NCBI GenBank assembly: GCA_027943335.1
Contig: BSBK01001115.1
Coordinates: forward strand, 682,001-746,000
Length of the DNA: 64,000 bases
Source of the DNA: Chamaecyparis obtusa
Taxonomy: Eukaryota; Streptophyta; Pinopsida; Cupressales; Cupressaceae
Reading direction: 5' to 3'
Shown: positions 22,665 to 34,639 of the stretch, piece by piece
Layout: each line of letters starts with the position of its first letter
How positions within the stretch are numbered: the stretch's first letter is position 1
Program-made: the position numbers and the translations under genes
Notes under the pieces: model-generated
Seen by the model: the letters and a program-made list of their open reading frames with translations, nothing else
Told to the model about the DNA's origin: nothing
Databases searched by the model: none

Positions 22665-24329
22665 CTAGGCTAGATCTTTCAGAGTAGAGGCCACTTCCTC
22701 TTCAATGACAGTAACATCATCCATGACCTCATTGAGAGTCTAGGGGGTCTTCGGGATAGATGCCTTCTTCCTCAGACTAGCCCGAGTACATGTCCTGGGA
22801 CCTTCAACGATAGCCATGCTCACCCCTTTATCTTGAACCACCTATCCAGTGTCCCTATCCACCACCATCTTCTTTATTTTTCCATTCAAGGCCCTAAGAT
22901 TTTGAATAGCAACATCCATTTTCTCATTACTACCATGAAGATGGACCCCAATGCTCTCTTCAAGATTCTTCTTGGCCTGAGATTCCTTATCCTGCTAATC
23001 CTGAATATTTTTCAACTTGGAATAGATGTTGTTCAATTCAATATGCACCCATTTGTCTATGGCATTGGAAATATCGACTCTGAGATCAGCCGAGGAAATC
23101 CAACGAAGAACCTAGATTGCCCTCAGGAGGGCTAAAACTCAGATGATCCATCTCCTCTTTCCTTCTAGAATCAAAAATATTATGCACAACCTCATTTTTA
23201 GGGCTTGAGGGGGGGGGGCAACAAGCCAAAAGTAGAATAGTCCACAATATGGGAAGTATAACCCTTACCTTTGTCACTTTGTTGGTTTCTACCCTTGTCA
23301 ACTTGCTCCTGCATAATCTTGTTGTCATCCACTTTTGTCTCCTTGTGATTCTTTTGATTTCCTTCCATCTTCTGGTCACACTTCTTTAGAGAATTCCCAA
23401 CTTCCTGAGTAGTAGTATCCACCACCTCATTTAAGGGGATACCCTTAACATACTTGGTAGTAGATTCATCTTCATCCTCTATTTCCATACCTTTCTCTTC
23501 TTCAAACCCATGGTTAACTACACTTGTCCCTTTCTTATTAGACTCGACATCATTGTCATCCTTCATCTCCATACCCTTTTCTCTATTAAACTGATTTAGA
23601 AGGTTAATAGGGGTTTTATTTCTTCCTATAGATCTCCAAGGTCTTTTCCTTTCAACCTCATCCAAACCAACACTTGTCACTTTCCTCTTGTCCTTTGACT
23701 CCTTAATATTCGGCTTGGGAGTCCAAGTTTTATAGTAATAAAAGATTAGCAAGATAAGCCCTTCATACAGGACAAGCTTATTGGGTTTTTTCTTGTGTTC
23801 TCCCAGGATATGATTCGAATACTTGAGGATGAAAAATAGGAAAGAAACCCTATCCTTATGTCAAAAATGGTTTAAAAACAAAAAATGGTAGCTATGTACG
23901 CTTGTGTGTCTTCCATTCAGGGTGAAGTAGGCCGTGACATAGATTAACACTTTCTTCCAAAAGGGCTTAATTTTCTCAATATTGTAATAAGCCCACGTCT
24001 TGGTTAAAATTTTTTCCTCCTCCTCATCCTTGGGGAATTTATGAACTGTGACATCAGAGATCTCTTTCTCTCCAAGTTAAAGAAATCCCTCCCAAAGATA
24101 GAAAGACTCATAATTTCAGAAAGAAAATTAACCTTAATCTCAACATTAATACCATGGAGAGTGATAGAAGACTCTCCTATCTTTTAGCAAAAGATTTTGT
24201 TACCTAACTATCAAAACCATGAAGACGTTCAATGTAGTTGGTGATTTTGTCTTTCCCAAGATGATTCAATACCTCCTCCTCTTTCCAAACCTTACAAGAG
24301 TCAGGCTCCTGTCTGTTAAGGTCTCCCAT
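22665..24329 (-). pseudogene. LINE ORF3: unknown protein, gag-like, downstream of RNase H
   Basis: Starts at ATG 24329 (MGDLNRQEPD), 170 bp after the ORF2 stop, and ends at TAG 22665, giving about 555 codons. It has frameshifts near 24166 and at the G run near 23210, and several single-codon stops. The N-terminal 200 residues (IERLHGFDS..VTKSFAKR, ...YFTLNGRHTSVHSYHFLFLNHF...) resemble a domain I associate with repetitive conifer proteins, but I cannot give it a family name. The middle is acidic and Lys-rich (23750-23200). The C-terminal part (23100-22665) is a predicted coiled coil with heptad-like IDKWVHIELNNIYSKLKNIQ. Plant L1 elements normally carry only two ORFs, so a third gene after the RNase H is odd. 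It could instead be the remains of a separate element inserted at the LINE 3-prime end. Confidence 0.6.
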
Positions 24330-24497
24330 TTTTCTTTCAATAGAGTACAGACTCAAGTAGTTGAATACAATGTAGCTAATAGAAAATGCCCAAATAACAA
24401 CCCAAAAAACATGTCGAGGAGGATTAAAAGGATCTTTTCATACTTTCCCTAGATCACCATAATACCTTTCCTAAAATTGAGGTGCTTGAATTTCATT

Positions 24498-24948
24498 TCA
24501 ATAATTGGTTATTATCCTTCCCACATTACTATGCATCAAATCATAATTAATGATTCTTCTTATTTCTTTATCTTGTTTAAGGCATCTATTCGAAGTAATG
24601 ATTTCATTACTTTTAATAATAATTTTGGCAAGATGATCCACAACTTTATTAGTTTCACGATACACGTGGGATATTTGCACCTAATTGAACATGCCCAGAA
24701 TGTCCTTAGCCTCCCTAATGACATGCTCTATAGACCACGAGCCCTTATTCTTACCAAATAAGCATTTGATGATGTTTTTAGAATCACCCTCCACCCAAAT
24801 ATTTTGGCATTTCAACTTCTTAGCAAATTTAATAACCTGAAGAGAACCCATCACCTCAGAAATGTGGCTTGTCTACACACCCAAAGGGATTGTCACCGCC
24901 CCTATGCAATTTCAATACATATCTCTAACCAAACCCCCACAACAAGCC
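24498..24948 (-). pseudogene. LINE ORF2, C-terminal part: RNase H
   Basis: Continues the RNase H from 35898 across the nested copia. With the duplicated aagcc removed, NFDGDAK-stop-NPSQA joins CCGGLVRD in the same frame. It contains SEVMGSLQVIKFAKKL, WVEGDSKNII and HVYRETNKVVDHLAK, the D/E/D/H blocks of the plant LINE RNase H (RVT_3 type). Single stops replace expected Trp, Arg or Gln codons. The frame ends at the stop at 24498. Confidence 0.88.
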
Positions 24949-26204
24949 TGATGGATATTGCTAATGAATGGGTGGTGATTGAGACATTTAATATGTTTAA
25001 TTACTACATTACTGAATGAGTGCTCATATTGTTGTCATTTATGTTTTGTCACTGATGTCAACATATGTTCTTATGAAGGAATCAGACTGGTAATCATAGT
25101 GTACGGACACTGTACGAATGTTTCAGATGTTGCGAAGTTAGTTGTGAATTAAAGTGGATGTTGTGATCTTATATCTAAGATTGCATCATTATATGTTTAA
25201 TATTGAGATAGTTACAACTATTTTGGTAAAGACTGGTCACTGGACTGTGATTGTGAGAATTAACAGAGTTAGTCTTTGGGTTTTTGGTATATCTTCCAGA
25301 GGATTCAGATTCAAGGTATGCGAACTTTAAGGATGTTAGAAAGGATACCGAAGAATGTTCATTGGTCAGAACAAGGTACAAAATGATTGGTGATGTCATA
25401 TGTGGCGTGTATTTTGGTGATGGTTTATTCTGAAGCCGACTCAGGGAATGAAGCGTGTATTTTGTTTGGAAATCTTAAATTAAGGATGTTGATCCTTAAT
25501 TGTTGTAATCTAATCATTATAGACTTTTTCTAGATACTGTGTGTATCTTAGCAAAGGTTTATGTAATTATTTATAATTAGAAAAGCCTCATGGGCCGACC
25601 TGATCTTGGTAAATTGTAATAAGGTATAAATGAAAGGTCTTTTCTTTGGAAAAGACAAGGATGGAATGAATGTGATATAAGGAGGTTGTGAAAGATATGA
25701 GCTTGTGTCTATTGTATGTAGAGTAGAGGTTTATTCGTGGACTTCATTGGAAATGATCAAGCAAAGACATTTGGTGGCAAACTGTTCAAAATATTATGTA
25801 TTTCTTTATATACACCAGTTGCGAACTAGTGAGTTCTGAAGGTGGATTTAACCTTCTTTGGGTAGTAAGCCTTGGGAAGTGAGCCCTTCCTTTTATTCTT
25901 GACTCCTAACAGGGTATGTCCTCTTACAAGGACTATGTACTGTAATGTTTCAATAAGCTCCTAACAAGGCTATATCTTCTAACAAGGATTACTATACTCT
26001 CAGTACATCATTTGTGGGTGCTAATTCCCACCGGGGTTTTTACCTTTAACAAGGTTTCCCCGTAACCAAAATATTATGTTATTGTGTTGGCATTCATTGT
26101 GTTCATTGGATCTGATATTGCAAGCTTAAATTTTAAAGTTTAATATTCTGTTATAAAATTGATTCACCCCTCCTCTCAGTTGTATTGTGAACTGTTATTC
26201 CTAA
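24949..26204 (+). repeat. 5-prime LTR of nested copia (last CA displaced)
   Basis: Starts TGATGGATATTGC. The final two bases CA lie at 30228-30229 because a gypsy element inserted two bases before the LTR end, duplicating cctaa. Confidence 0.95.
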
Positions 26205-27174
26205 TGATGCAGGAGCATCCTAGGATTCTTGGAAATCTCGTATCAACAAAAAATATGTTTGTCTTTGAAGGTAGATTGTTGGTTTTGATCTTGGTTTAGT
26301 GGAGTTCTTGCATGGTTTGGGAGACTGGTTGCTCGGTTTCTATGGTTATCGGGGTGTTCAGTCTCTAAAGGATGCTCGGTAATTGAAGGTGTCAGTTTCC
26401 TATTGCTCGGCATTAACTGTGTTGCTTGATCATGCTTGGCATGGTCGGTCAACTGGTGCTCAGTTATTTTCTTCTATTGCTCGGCATTCTTGCTTACCAA
26501 CTGGAATGTTTGGGTGAATTGGCTTGGCCGACTGGTGCATTTAATTTGGTTCGTGCTCCTCATGTTATGGATTGACCGTTGGACACGTGGGGACCCAGAT
26601 CTGGCGTGTTGCATTCTTCTATGCGGATCTAATGACTATTGGGGCCATCTTGAAGAGTTTATTTATTTTGTAAGGTTATTTGAGAGCCGACTAATGTTTT
26701 AGCATTTAATATTTGTTTGTATGGGTTAATTGTTTCATCAGCCAACTTGTGGCTGGGAATCAGTATTTATAGGATGCTTGGGTAGTTGTTTGGAGGAAGG
26801 GGGGAGGATGGAAGGAAAGTTAGTAGCCTACGAGCTTAGGAGTAGGAAGATTGCTTGGAAGTTGGAGTACAAGTTTATATCTTTCTTGGGTGCCTACCAG
26901 TGTTCTGTGTGTTACAAACTTGGGCTAGTTGATTGCTGATGTTGTGGAAAAGAGTTGGATCCTATGAGATCTTGTAGATTGTTACTTGCTTCTTATTTGG
27001 CCATAATCAGGAAGGCCTTACAGCCTGACACATTGCGTGTAATCATTGATTTGATGAATAAAGACTTCCATTTCATTGAAGATCTGTGTTTCTTATTGTG
27101 TATTTCTGCTGCATATTGGTTTGGCTACAAGCTCGGTCTGTCCTTAATTGGATTCACCAACCTTGACTGCATCA
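26205..27174 (+). repeat. 5-prime LTR of gag-protease element
   Basis: 970 bp, TGATGCAGGAGC to GACTGCATCA. Short ORFs within it are not genes. Confidence 0.94.
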
Positions 27175-27176
27175 GG

Positions 27177-27188
27177 TGGTATCAGAGC
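27177..27188 (+). promoter_or_regulatory. Primer binding site (initiator tRNA-Met type)
   Basis: TGGTATCAGAGC two bases after the 5-prime LTR end of the gag-protease element. Confidence 0.9.
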
Positions 27189-27305
27189 AAGGTTTGTCCC
27201 TGTTGGAGCAAGTTGATCTGGTGGAGCGAAGTGTATTCTTGTTTGAGCAAGTTTTGTTCCTGTTGGAGCCAAGTGGATCTTGTGTGTCTAGATCTTGATT
27301 TGAAG

Positions 27306-29216
27306 ATGCCTCTAAGGAGAAATTGTGAGACTTCAAATGAAGAGGCTGTTGGAGAATTCAGTCTTGATGATTTTAGGGCTTTGCATAAACAAGTGCAAGA
27401 CCTACAATAAGAATTGAGAAAGAAGAAGCCTACCCTGAAGGGGGATAGTGATGATGAATCTGAAGAAGAAGATCATTTTGAAGAAGCTATAGAAGAAACT
27501 AAAGATCTAGAGGAGAATAGAATCCTGAAAGCTATGTCTAAGATTGGGAAGAGACCTAAGATTTAAGTTTTTACATTTGCTAGAAGCCTTAAGCCTGAAG
27601 AATTGATTGATTGGATCAATGAGATTGATGAATACTTTGAGTATGAAGAAATAGAAGATCCTGTTAGAGTCAAATTTGCAAAGACTAAGTTAAAGGGTCA
27701 TGCAAATATTTGGTGGAGAGAAGTCCAGTTGGAGAGAGGTAGAAGAGGAAAAGAAAAGATCACTAAGTGGAACCAAATGGTTGACAAGTTGAAGAAAAAA
27801 TTCATTCTGATGGATTATGAATTGGAATTGTTTAAGAAGATGCAAGCTTTAAAGCATATTAACAAATCGGTATAGGAGTATATCGAGGAGTTTTACAGAC
27901 TTTTGATTAGGATTGGTCATTCTGAAGCTGATAAAGAGAAGGTTGCTAGGTATGTCTATGGTTTGAGACCTAGTATTCAAGAGGAGTTACTTACTATTCG
28001 AATGACAATGATTGGTGATGCTTATCAGATGGCATTAAAGATTGAAGAGAAATTGAATAAGAAGTATGAAGGTAAATAGAATAGTAGGAACCGAGGTGGT
28101 AAGACTGGTGAAACAGTTGCTGAAAGTAATGTGACAGAGAATCCTAAACCTGATGTTGGATCTAGCAATGGTCAAGTTACTAAGAATGCTGGACAGAAAG
28201 GAAGGTGGAAGAATGAGTTCACTGGTATGTGTTATAACTGTGGTGAAGCTGGTCATAGAAGTTGGTAGTGTTCTAAGAAAAGAGTTGCATTAGTTGCCGA
28301 AGAAGACATTGAGAATGTTCTAGAGAAAGGTGAATGTCTTGTCACTAGAAGATTTGATGCATGTGTCTCTGAACTGGTGCAAGGAAGAAATTTGTTCAAG
28401 ACTAGATGCAAGTGCAAAGATAATGTATGTAATATTCTAGTTGATGGTGATAGTTCTGAGAACTTTGTTTTAGAAGAAATGGTTAGTAAATTGAATTTAG
28501 AGAGGAGGAAGCATCCTAATCCTTATGAGATTAGTTGGACTCAAGATGTTTCTAAGGCTAGAATTGAAGAGCATTGCTTGGTTAATTTCTAGATTGGATC
28601 TTACCATGATGAGATATTGTGTGATGTGTTGCCTATGGATGTCTATCATTTGTTGCTCGGTAGACCTTGGCAGTTTGATAGAAATGTGTTGTTTGATGGT
28701 CATGCTAACACTTATGTCGTTAGGCATGAAGGAGCTCAACATAAGATGATATCTTTATAGGAGACAGGGGTTAAAGGATGTGGAGTTATCAAGTATTGTC
28801 CTTGTGACAAACCTCAGGAGCACAAGGTGGAAGAACCTATTCCTGTTAAGCTTGATTTGAAGGAGAAAGTGAATGAGATATCTGAAGAGTTTGTTGAGAT
28901 CAAGAAGTAGATGGTTTTACTGGTAGAGATGGTTCAGAAGATGGTGACATTTGTGACATAGAGAGGTGCATATGATATGGAGTTGATTGAGAAGTCTAGA
29001 GAGGATGGACCTTACCGAGGCACTGCTGTGGTCGGTAGTGGTCAGAATCAGTTGCTATCAGTTGCCAACCAAAGTGATAAGCACAATGAAAAGTAGAAGG
29101 AATTTTTGCATGAGATAGTGAATGAAGCAAAGACTACTTGGGATGAAGGACAAGGAGAGATGTGGGTGAAGAACAGATTCGGCATACCTGTTCTGATTCC
29201 CTTGAGGTGTTCCTAA
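27306..29216 (+). pseudogene. Gypsy gag-protease polyprotein, 636 codons, ten stops, no frameshift
   Basis: One frame from ATG 27306 (MPLRRNCETSN) to TAA 29214. A Glu-rich N-terminus is followed by a retrotransposon gag domain (IDWINEIDEYFEYEE at 27609-27653, FAKTKLKGHANIWW, then EYIEEFYRLL). A CCHC knuckle CYNCGEAGHRSW-stop-C is centred on 28250. The retropepsin active-site region ILVDGDSSENFV (28434-28469) has Asp in place of the usual Ser/Gly at the third position, and HLLLGRPW (about 28648-28671) is the C-terminal protease motif. Ten premature stops (27408, 27564, 27873, 28077, 28266, 28590, 28758, 28908, 28959, 29094) are all TAG or TAA; each can come from CAG, CAA or TGG by one C-to-T or G-to-A change. 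No RT, RNase H or integrase follows. Confidence 0.92.
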
Positions 29217-29252
29217 TTTTCTTATGAGAAAATCTTTCTGACTTGGGGTGTT

Positions 29253-30222
29253 TGATGCAGGAGCATCCTAGGATTCTTGGCAATCCTATATCAACCAAAA
29301 ATATTTTTATCTTTGAAGGTAGATTGTTGGTTTTGATCTTGGTTTAGTGGATTTCTTGCTCGGTTTGGGAGACTGGTTGCTCAATTTCTATGGTTACCGG
29401 GGTGTTCAATCTCTGAAGGATGCTCGATAACTGAAGGCGTTAGTTTCCTATTGCTTGACATTAACTATGTTGCTTGGTCATGCTTGGCATGGTTGGTCGA
29501 TTGGTGCTTGGTTATTTTCTTCTGTTGCTTGATATTCTTGCTTACCGACTGGAATGTTTGGGTGAATCGGCTTGGCCGACTGGTGCATTTAATTTTGGTC
29601 GTGCTCCTTGTGTTATGGATTGACCATTGGATGCATGGGGACCTAGATCTGGTGTGTTACATTCTTATATGTGGATCTAATGACCGTTGGGGCTATCTTG
29701 AAGAGTTTATTTATTTTGTAAGGCTATTTGAGAGCCGGCTGATGTTTTAGCATTTAATATTTGTTTGTATGGGTTAATTGTTTCATTAGCTGACTTGTGG
29801 CTAGGAATTAGTATTTATAGGATGCTTGGGTAGTTTTTTGGAGGAAGGGGGGAGGATGGAAGGAAAGTTAGTAGCTTGCGAGCTTAGGAGCAGGAAGATT
29901 TCTTGGAAGTTGGAGTACAAGTTTAGATCTTTCCTGGGTGCCTACCAGTGTTCTGTGTGTTACAGACCCGGGCTAGTTGATTGCTGATGTTGTGGAAAAG
30001 ATTTGGATCTTGCGAGATCTTGTATATTGTTACTTTCTTTGTATTTGGCCGTAACTGGGAAGGCCTTATAGCCTGGCACATTGCATGTAATCATTGATTT
30101 GATGAATAAAGACTTCTATTTCATTGCATATCTATGTTTCTTATTGTATATTTTTCCTGCATATTGGTTTGGCTGCAAGGTTAGTCTATCCTTAATTGGA
30201 TTCACCAACCTTGACTGTGTCA
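29253..30222 (+). repeat. 3-prime LTR of gag-protease element
   Basis: 970 bp, starts TGATGCAGGAGC and ends GACTGTGTCA. The upstream purine tract (acttggggtgtt) is weak. Confidence 0.94.
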
Positions 30223-30231
30223 CCTAACAAT

Positions 30232-30243
30232 TGGTATCAGAGC
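30232..30243 (+). promoter_or_regulatory. Primer binding site of the nested copia
   Basis: TGGTATCAGAGC two bases after the displaced CA end of the 5-prime LTR (AACA-at-TGG). Confidence 0.9.
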
Positions 30244-30290
30244 TTGTGGTCCTCAAAGAGAAATCTTAATAGCTTGAGGTGATCTTGGAA

Positions 30291-33200
30291 ATGGCATTCT
30301 ATAGGAAGGATAGTCCTAAATTTGATCCTGAAAACTTTGACAGTTGGAAAAACAAGATGCGAACACATTTGCTATGTTTGGGCATAGACTATTGGATGAT
30401 AGTAAAGAAAAAGGAAACCTTGAAGGATGAAAGTGATTTGGAGTCAACCACTAATGATGAAAATAATTTGTTCTCATACAACATGGTCACAAGAGAAGCA
30501 TTTATTAGTGCCCTATCTGAGGGTGAGTTTACTGAAGTCAAAGATTTGGATTCAGCACATGAAATTTGGAAACATTAGAGGCACTATATGAAGGAGACAA
30601 GTATACTAAAAAAGCGAAGTTACAAAACTAGAAGACAAAGATGGAGAAGTTGCAAATAAATGAAGATGAAAGCATTAGGGCCTATGTTCAAAGGGTTACC
30701 GAAGCTGTAGTTGGAATCAGAAATTGTTGAGGCACTTATGATGAAGAAGAAGTTATTGCAAAGATCCTCATATCACTAAATCCTACTTACAAGTTCAAGG
30801 CTATGTCTATTGAAAAAACCATACCCCTAACTCTGAACTTTAGTAGAGAGATGTTGATTGCAAAGCTAACTACTTTCGAAGCTGCAGAATTAGGAGAAGC
30901 TATACCTAAAGTTGATTCTTCATTTAAGGCATCCACACACAAGAGTTTTTCTGAACTTCCAAGCACCAGCAAAGAAAACCTAAAAGAAGAGCTTGGCGAG
31001 TATGCCGAAGAATGGGAAAAGATAATGGCAGAAGAAAAGAAGATGGATGAACATGTTGCATTGATTGCTAGAAGAGAAAAAAGAGGTAAGGGCAAGTTTG
31101 AAGGAAAATTACCTTTGAAATGTTTTTCATGCAATAAGGTAGGTCATTTTACATCTAGATGTCCTACAAGAGTCTCTAAGTACAAACTTGATTATGCAAA
31201 GATTAGAAGAGACAAATAATGTTATTATGCTCGTGAAGGAATCTCTGATGATGATGATTTATATTATGAAGAGATTGGATTTGTTGCTATTAAAGATGAA
31301 CCGGTACATGAAGAAAAAGCTTTAGTATCTCATGCTGACAAGAAGACTGAATGGATAATAGATAGTGGTTGTTCTCATCATATGACTGGTGATAAGAACA
31401 AGTTTGTTAAATTAGTAAATTATGATGGAGGTGTTGTGAGGTTTGGGGACAATATCCCTAAATCTATCATAGGAGTAAGATCCATTACTCTGGATGTAAA
31501 GACTAATACAGAAAATGTATTACTTGTTGAAGGACTAAAACATAACTTGTTGAGTATCAGACAGTAAATGGATAAAAGTTTTCAATTAAGTTTTTTCAAT
31601 GGTAAATGTTTTATCATAAACAAGGAAGGGAAACTGATTGCTACCGGTTCAAAATCTAGAGGTAATGTATTTGAACTAAACACATCTAGAGCCTCTTGTT
31701 TTGTTGCGAAGGTAGATGACAGTTGGTTATGGCATAGGAGATTTTGTCTTGTTAATTTTGATAACATTGTGAAGGCAGGTATGGCTAATGCAGTAAGAGA
31801 TCTACTAAAGATTGTGAAACCATCTAACACTGTATGCAGAGAATGTGTTATGGGAACAGTCATAAAAGAAAAGCATTTACATCAAAAGGAAATTTGAATC
31901 TGGTACATACAAATTTGTGTGGACCTAGAAGAACAAAGTCATACTATGGTGAAAGGTATTTTATACTTTTTGTTGATGACTTTTCTAGGATGATGTGGGT
32001 TATTTAAAAGAGAAGTTAGAAACATTTGATAAGTTCAAGTTGTTTAAAGAAAAAGTAGAGAATGAATCAGGATTGAAAATAAAGTGTTTAAGATCAGATA
32101 GAGGTGGAGAGTTTACATCAGATTTATTCAATTCATACTGCGAAGAGCATTGGATAAAGAGACAAACATCTACTCCTAGGACTCCACAACAGAATGGGAT
32201 AACCGAGCGAAGAAACATGACTATATTTGAAGATGCTAGGAAAATGTTGATTGAAGGAAATGTATCTCATATACATTAGAGAGAGGCTATTGGAACAACA
32301 GTGTACACATTGAACATAATTCAAATCAGAGATGGCACAAGTAAGACTCCCTATGAGCTATGGTTTGATCATACTCTTGTAAAATATTTCAAGATTTTTG
32401 GCAGTAAATGTTATATCAAGAGGGATGATGAGATAGGGAAATTTGATGCTAGAAGTGATGAAGGAATCTTCCTTGGTTACTCTATTAAAAGAAAGGCTTA
32501 CAAATGTTTCAATTTGAGATTAAGGAAGATGGTTGAAAGTCACAATGTAATAATAGATGAGAAATTTCAAATACAAGAAAGAATGTATGATAATAGTCAT
32601 AATTCAGAGATAAAATAAACTACTACTACTACAGAAGAAGAAGAACTTGTTGAGGAAGAAAGTGAAAAAGAGGTTTGTGATGCTAGCATAAGAAAGGCTA
32701 CTGAAACTCCTAAAAAACCAAGGTATGTAAAAAATAACCATCCTAAAAATCAAATTATTGGTAATACCAATCAGGGAGTGCTAACTAGATCAAAGGTTAC
32801 AGAAGAAATTTGTTTGATTTCTCAAGTTGAGGCAAAAACTTCAGATGAAGCATTCAAAGATGAATCTTGGATAAATGCTATGAAAGAAGAATTGGATCAT
32901 ATCAAGAAGACCAATACTTGGGAACAAGTTCCTAGACCAAAAAATAAAAATGTTATAGGAACATAATGGGTCTTTAGAAACAAGATGGATGAAGAAGGAA
33001 ATGTTGTAAGGAACAAAGAAAGGCTAGTGTGTAAGGGATACTCACAGCAAGAAGGCATAGACTTTGAAGAGACGTTTTCTCTTGTTGCTAGAATAGAGGC
33101 AATAAGATTGTTCCTATCTTATTCTGCACATAAAAACTTCAAAGTGTATCAGATGGATGTTAAATCTGCATTTCTAAATGGAGATCTTGAAGAAGTATAC

Positions 33201-34359
33201 ATAGAACAACCAGATGGATTTCCTCTATGCAAAGACAAAGACATGGTGTGAAAATTGAAGAAAGCTCTGTATGGGTTGAAGAAAGCTCCTAGGGCTTGGT
33301 ATGCAAGGTTAGACAAGTATCTACTTGGTCTTGGATTCATAAAAGGTAATGCGGAAAATAATTTATATTTAAGAACTACTGAAAATGGAATCCTAATAGT
33401 AGAAGTATTTTTGGATGACATTATCTTTGGAGGTAATGATGATCTATGTAAGAAATTTGCTAAAGAAATGGAAAGTGAATTTGAGATGTCCATGATAGTT
33501 GAAATGAAATTCTTTCCTAGATTGCAAATAACTCAGAATGAGAATGGAATTTTTATTTCTCAAGCCAAGTATCTCAAAGAATTGCTTACGAAATTTGGCA
33601 TGGAAGATTGTAAACCAGTAGGGATACCTATGGTGACTGACAACAAGCTAACAATTGATGATGAATCAATGTGTTTTTCAGACTTTGTATAGATCAATGG
33701 TTGGAGGACTACAATATCTAACTCATACCAGACCAGATATTGCTAATGTTGTTGGAATTGTGGCTAGATATCAGGAAAAACCCAAAGAAACACATCTAGC
33801 TACTGTGAAAAGGATACTGAGGTATCTAAGAGGAACCATAGATTATGGCCTATGGTATGACAGAAATGATGGCTTTGAACTTCATGCCTATACTAATGCT
33901 GATTGGATAGGGAATATTGATGATAGAAAAAGTACTAGTGGTGGTGCATTTTTCCTTGGGAAAAAGTTGTTTTCTTGGCTAAGTAAGAAAAAAGATTGTA
34001 TAGCACAATCTACTACTGAATCAAAGTATGTTGTTGCTTTTATAAACTGCACTCATATTGTTTGGGTGAAAAAAATGTTGACAGACATTGGAATAACTTT
34101 TGATAAGCCTGTGGTTATTCATTGTGACAACACCAGTACAGTGAATATGTCAAAGAATCCGGTGATGCATTCCAAAACTAAATACATTTCTATCAAGTAT
34201 CACTTCTTGAGAGACAAGGTGGTAGAAAAAGAAATCAAGCTATAATATATCAGTACAAAAGAGTAGATTACATACATCTTTACAAAGCCACTTTCGAAAG
34301 ATACCTTTGAATATCTTAGAGGTATGCTAGGGGTTCAGGCCCCTCCTAGTCAGAATTAA
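30291..34359 (+). pseudogene. Ty1-copia gag-pol pseudogene (full domain set)
   Basis: Order: UBN2-type gag from ATG 30291 (FDPENFDSWKNKM); an intact CCHC knuckle CFSCNKVGHFTSRC (31123-31162); protease WIIDSGCSHHMTG (about 31350-31390); pre-integrase WLWHRRFCLVNFD; integrase with FVDDFSRMMW (about 31972-32002) and TPQQNGITERRN (32182-32217), while the first catalytic Asp is Asn in HTNLCGP; RT with [28 protein letters not shown] and FLDDIIFGG (33409-33435); RNase H with GGLQYLTHTRPD and SKYVVAFINCTHIVW; and the copia C-terminal FTKPLSKDTFEYLRGMLG. Frames are interrupted by stops (for example 31567, 32966, 33251, 33692) and small indels near 30578, 31895 and 32000. It is inactive. Confidence 0.95.
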
Positions 34360-34639
34360 ATGATGCAAAGATGCATCATTCCAGAGGTATTTAGAGCCTC
34401 ATCATTATCTGGACTAGATGTAGGGATCTACTCCTCAGGGGGAGTGATCGTGGAAGAAAGTTTGTATGTGAAGGTAGTCAAAGGCTCATGGCACCCTTTT
34501 CCATTGCTGTCAAAGGGGGAGTGTTGCTATGAGAAAATCCCTACTATATGGGGAGATTGTTTAGTTGAAGGACTTTGGATTGATACAACTTTGGTATAAG
34601 ATTTTCTCATATGTTGACATCAATGCCAAAGGGGGAGAT

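Larger units (their letters stand above)
26205..30222 (+). mobile_element. Gypsy-type LTR element encoding gag-protease only
   Basis: Two LTRs of exactly 970 bp (26205-27174 and 29253-30222), TG...CA ends, target duplication cctaa (26200-26204 and 30223-30227), and primer site TGGTATCAGAGC (27177-27188). The 2.08-kb interior contains one gag-protease frame and stops before any RT. The LTRs differ at about one base in ten over the first 300 bases, nearly all transitions, so it is old. Confidence 0.93.

Noticed and set aside
26730..27410. ORFs within the gypsy 5-prime LTR
   Set aside because: They lie in LTR sequence duplicated at 29253-30222, where the frames are not conserved. Only the final part, from 27306, is real gag.
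31582..32324. Minus-strand ORFs opposite the copia integrase
   Set aside because: Shadows of the plus-strand gag-pol frames.
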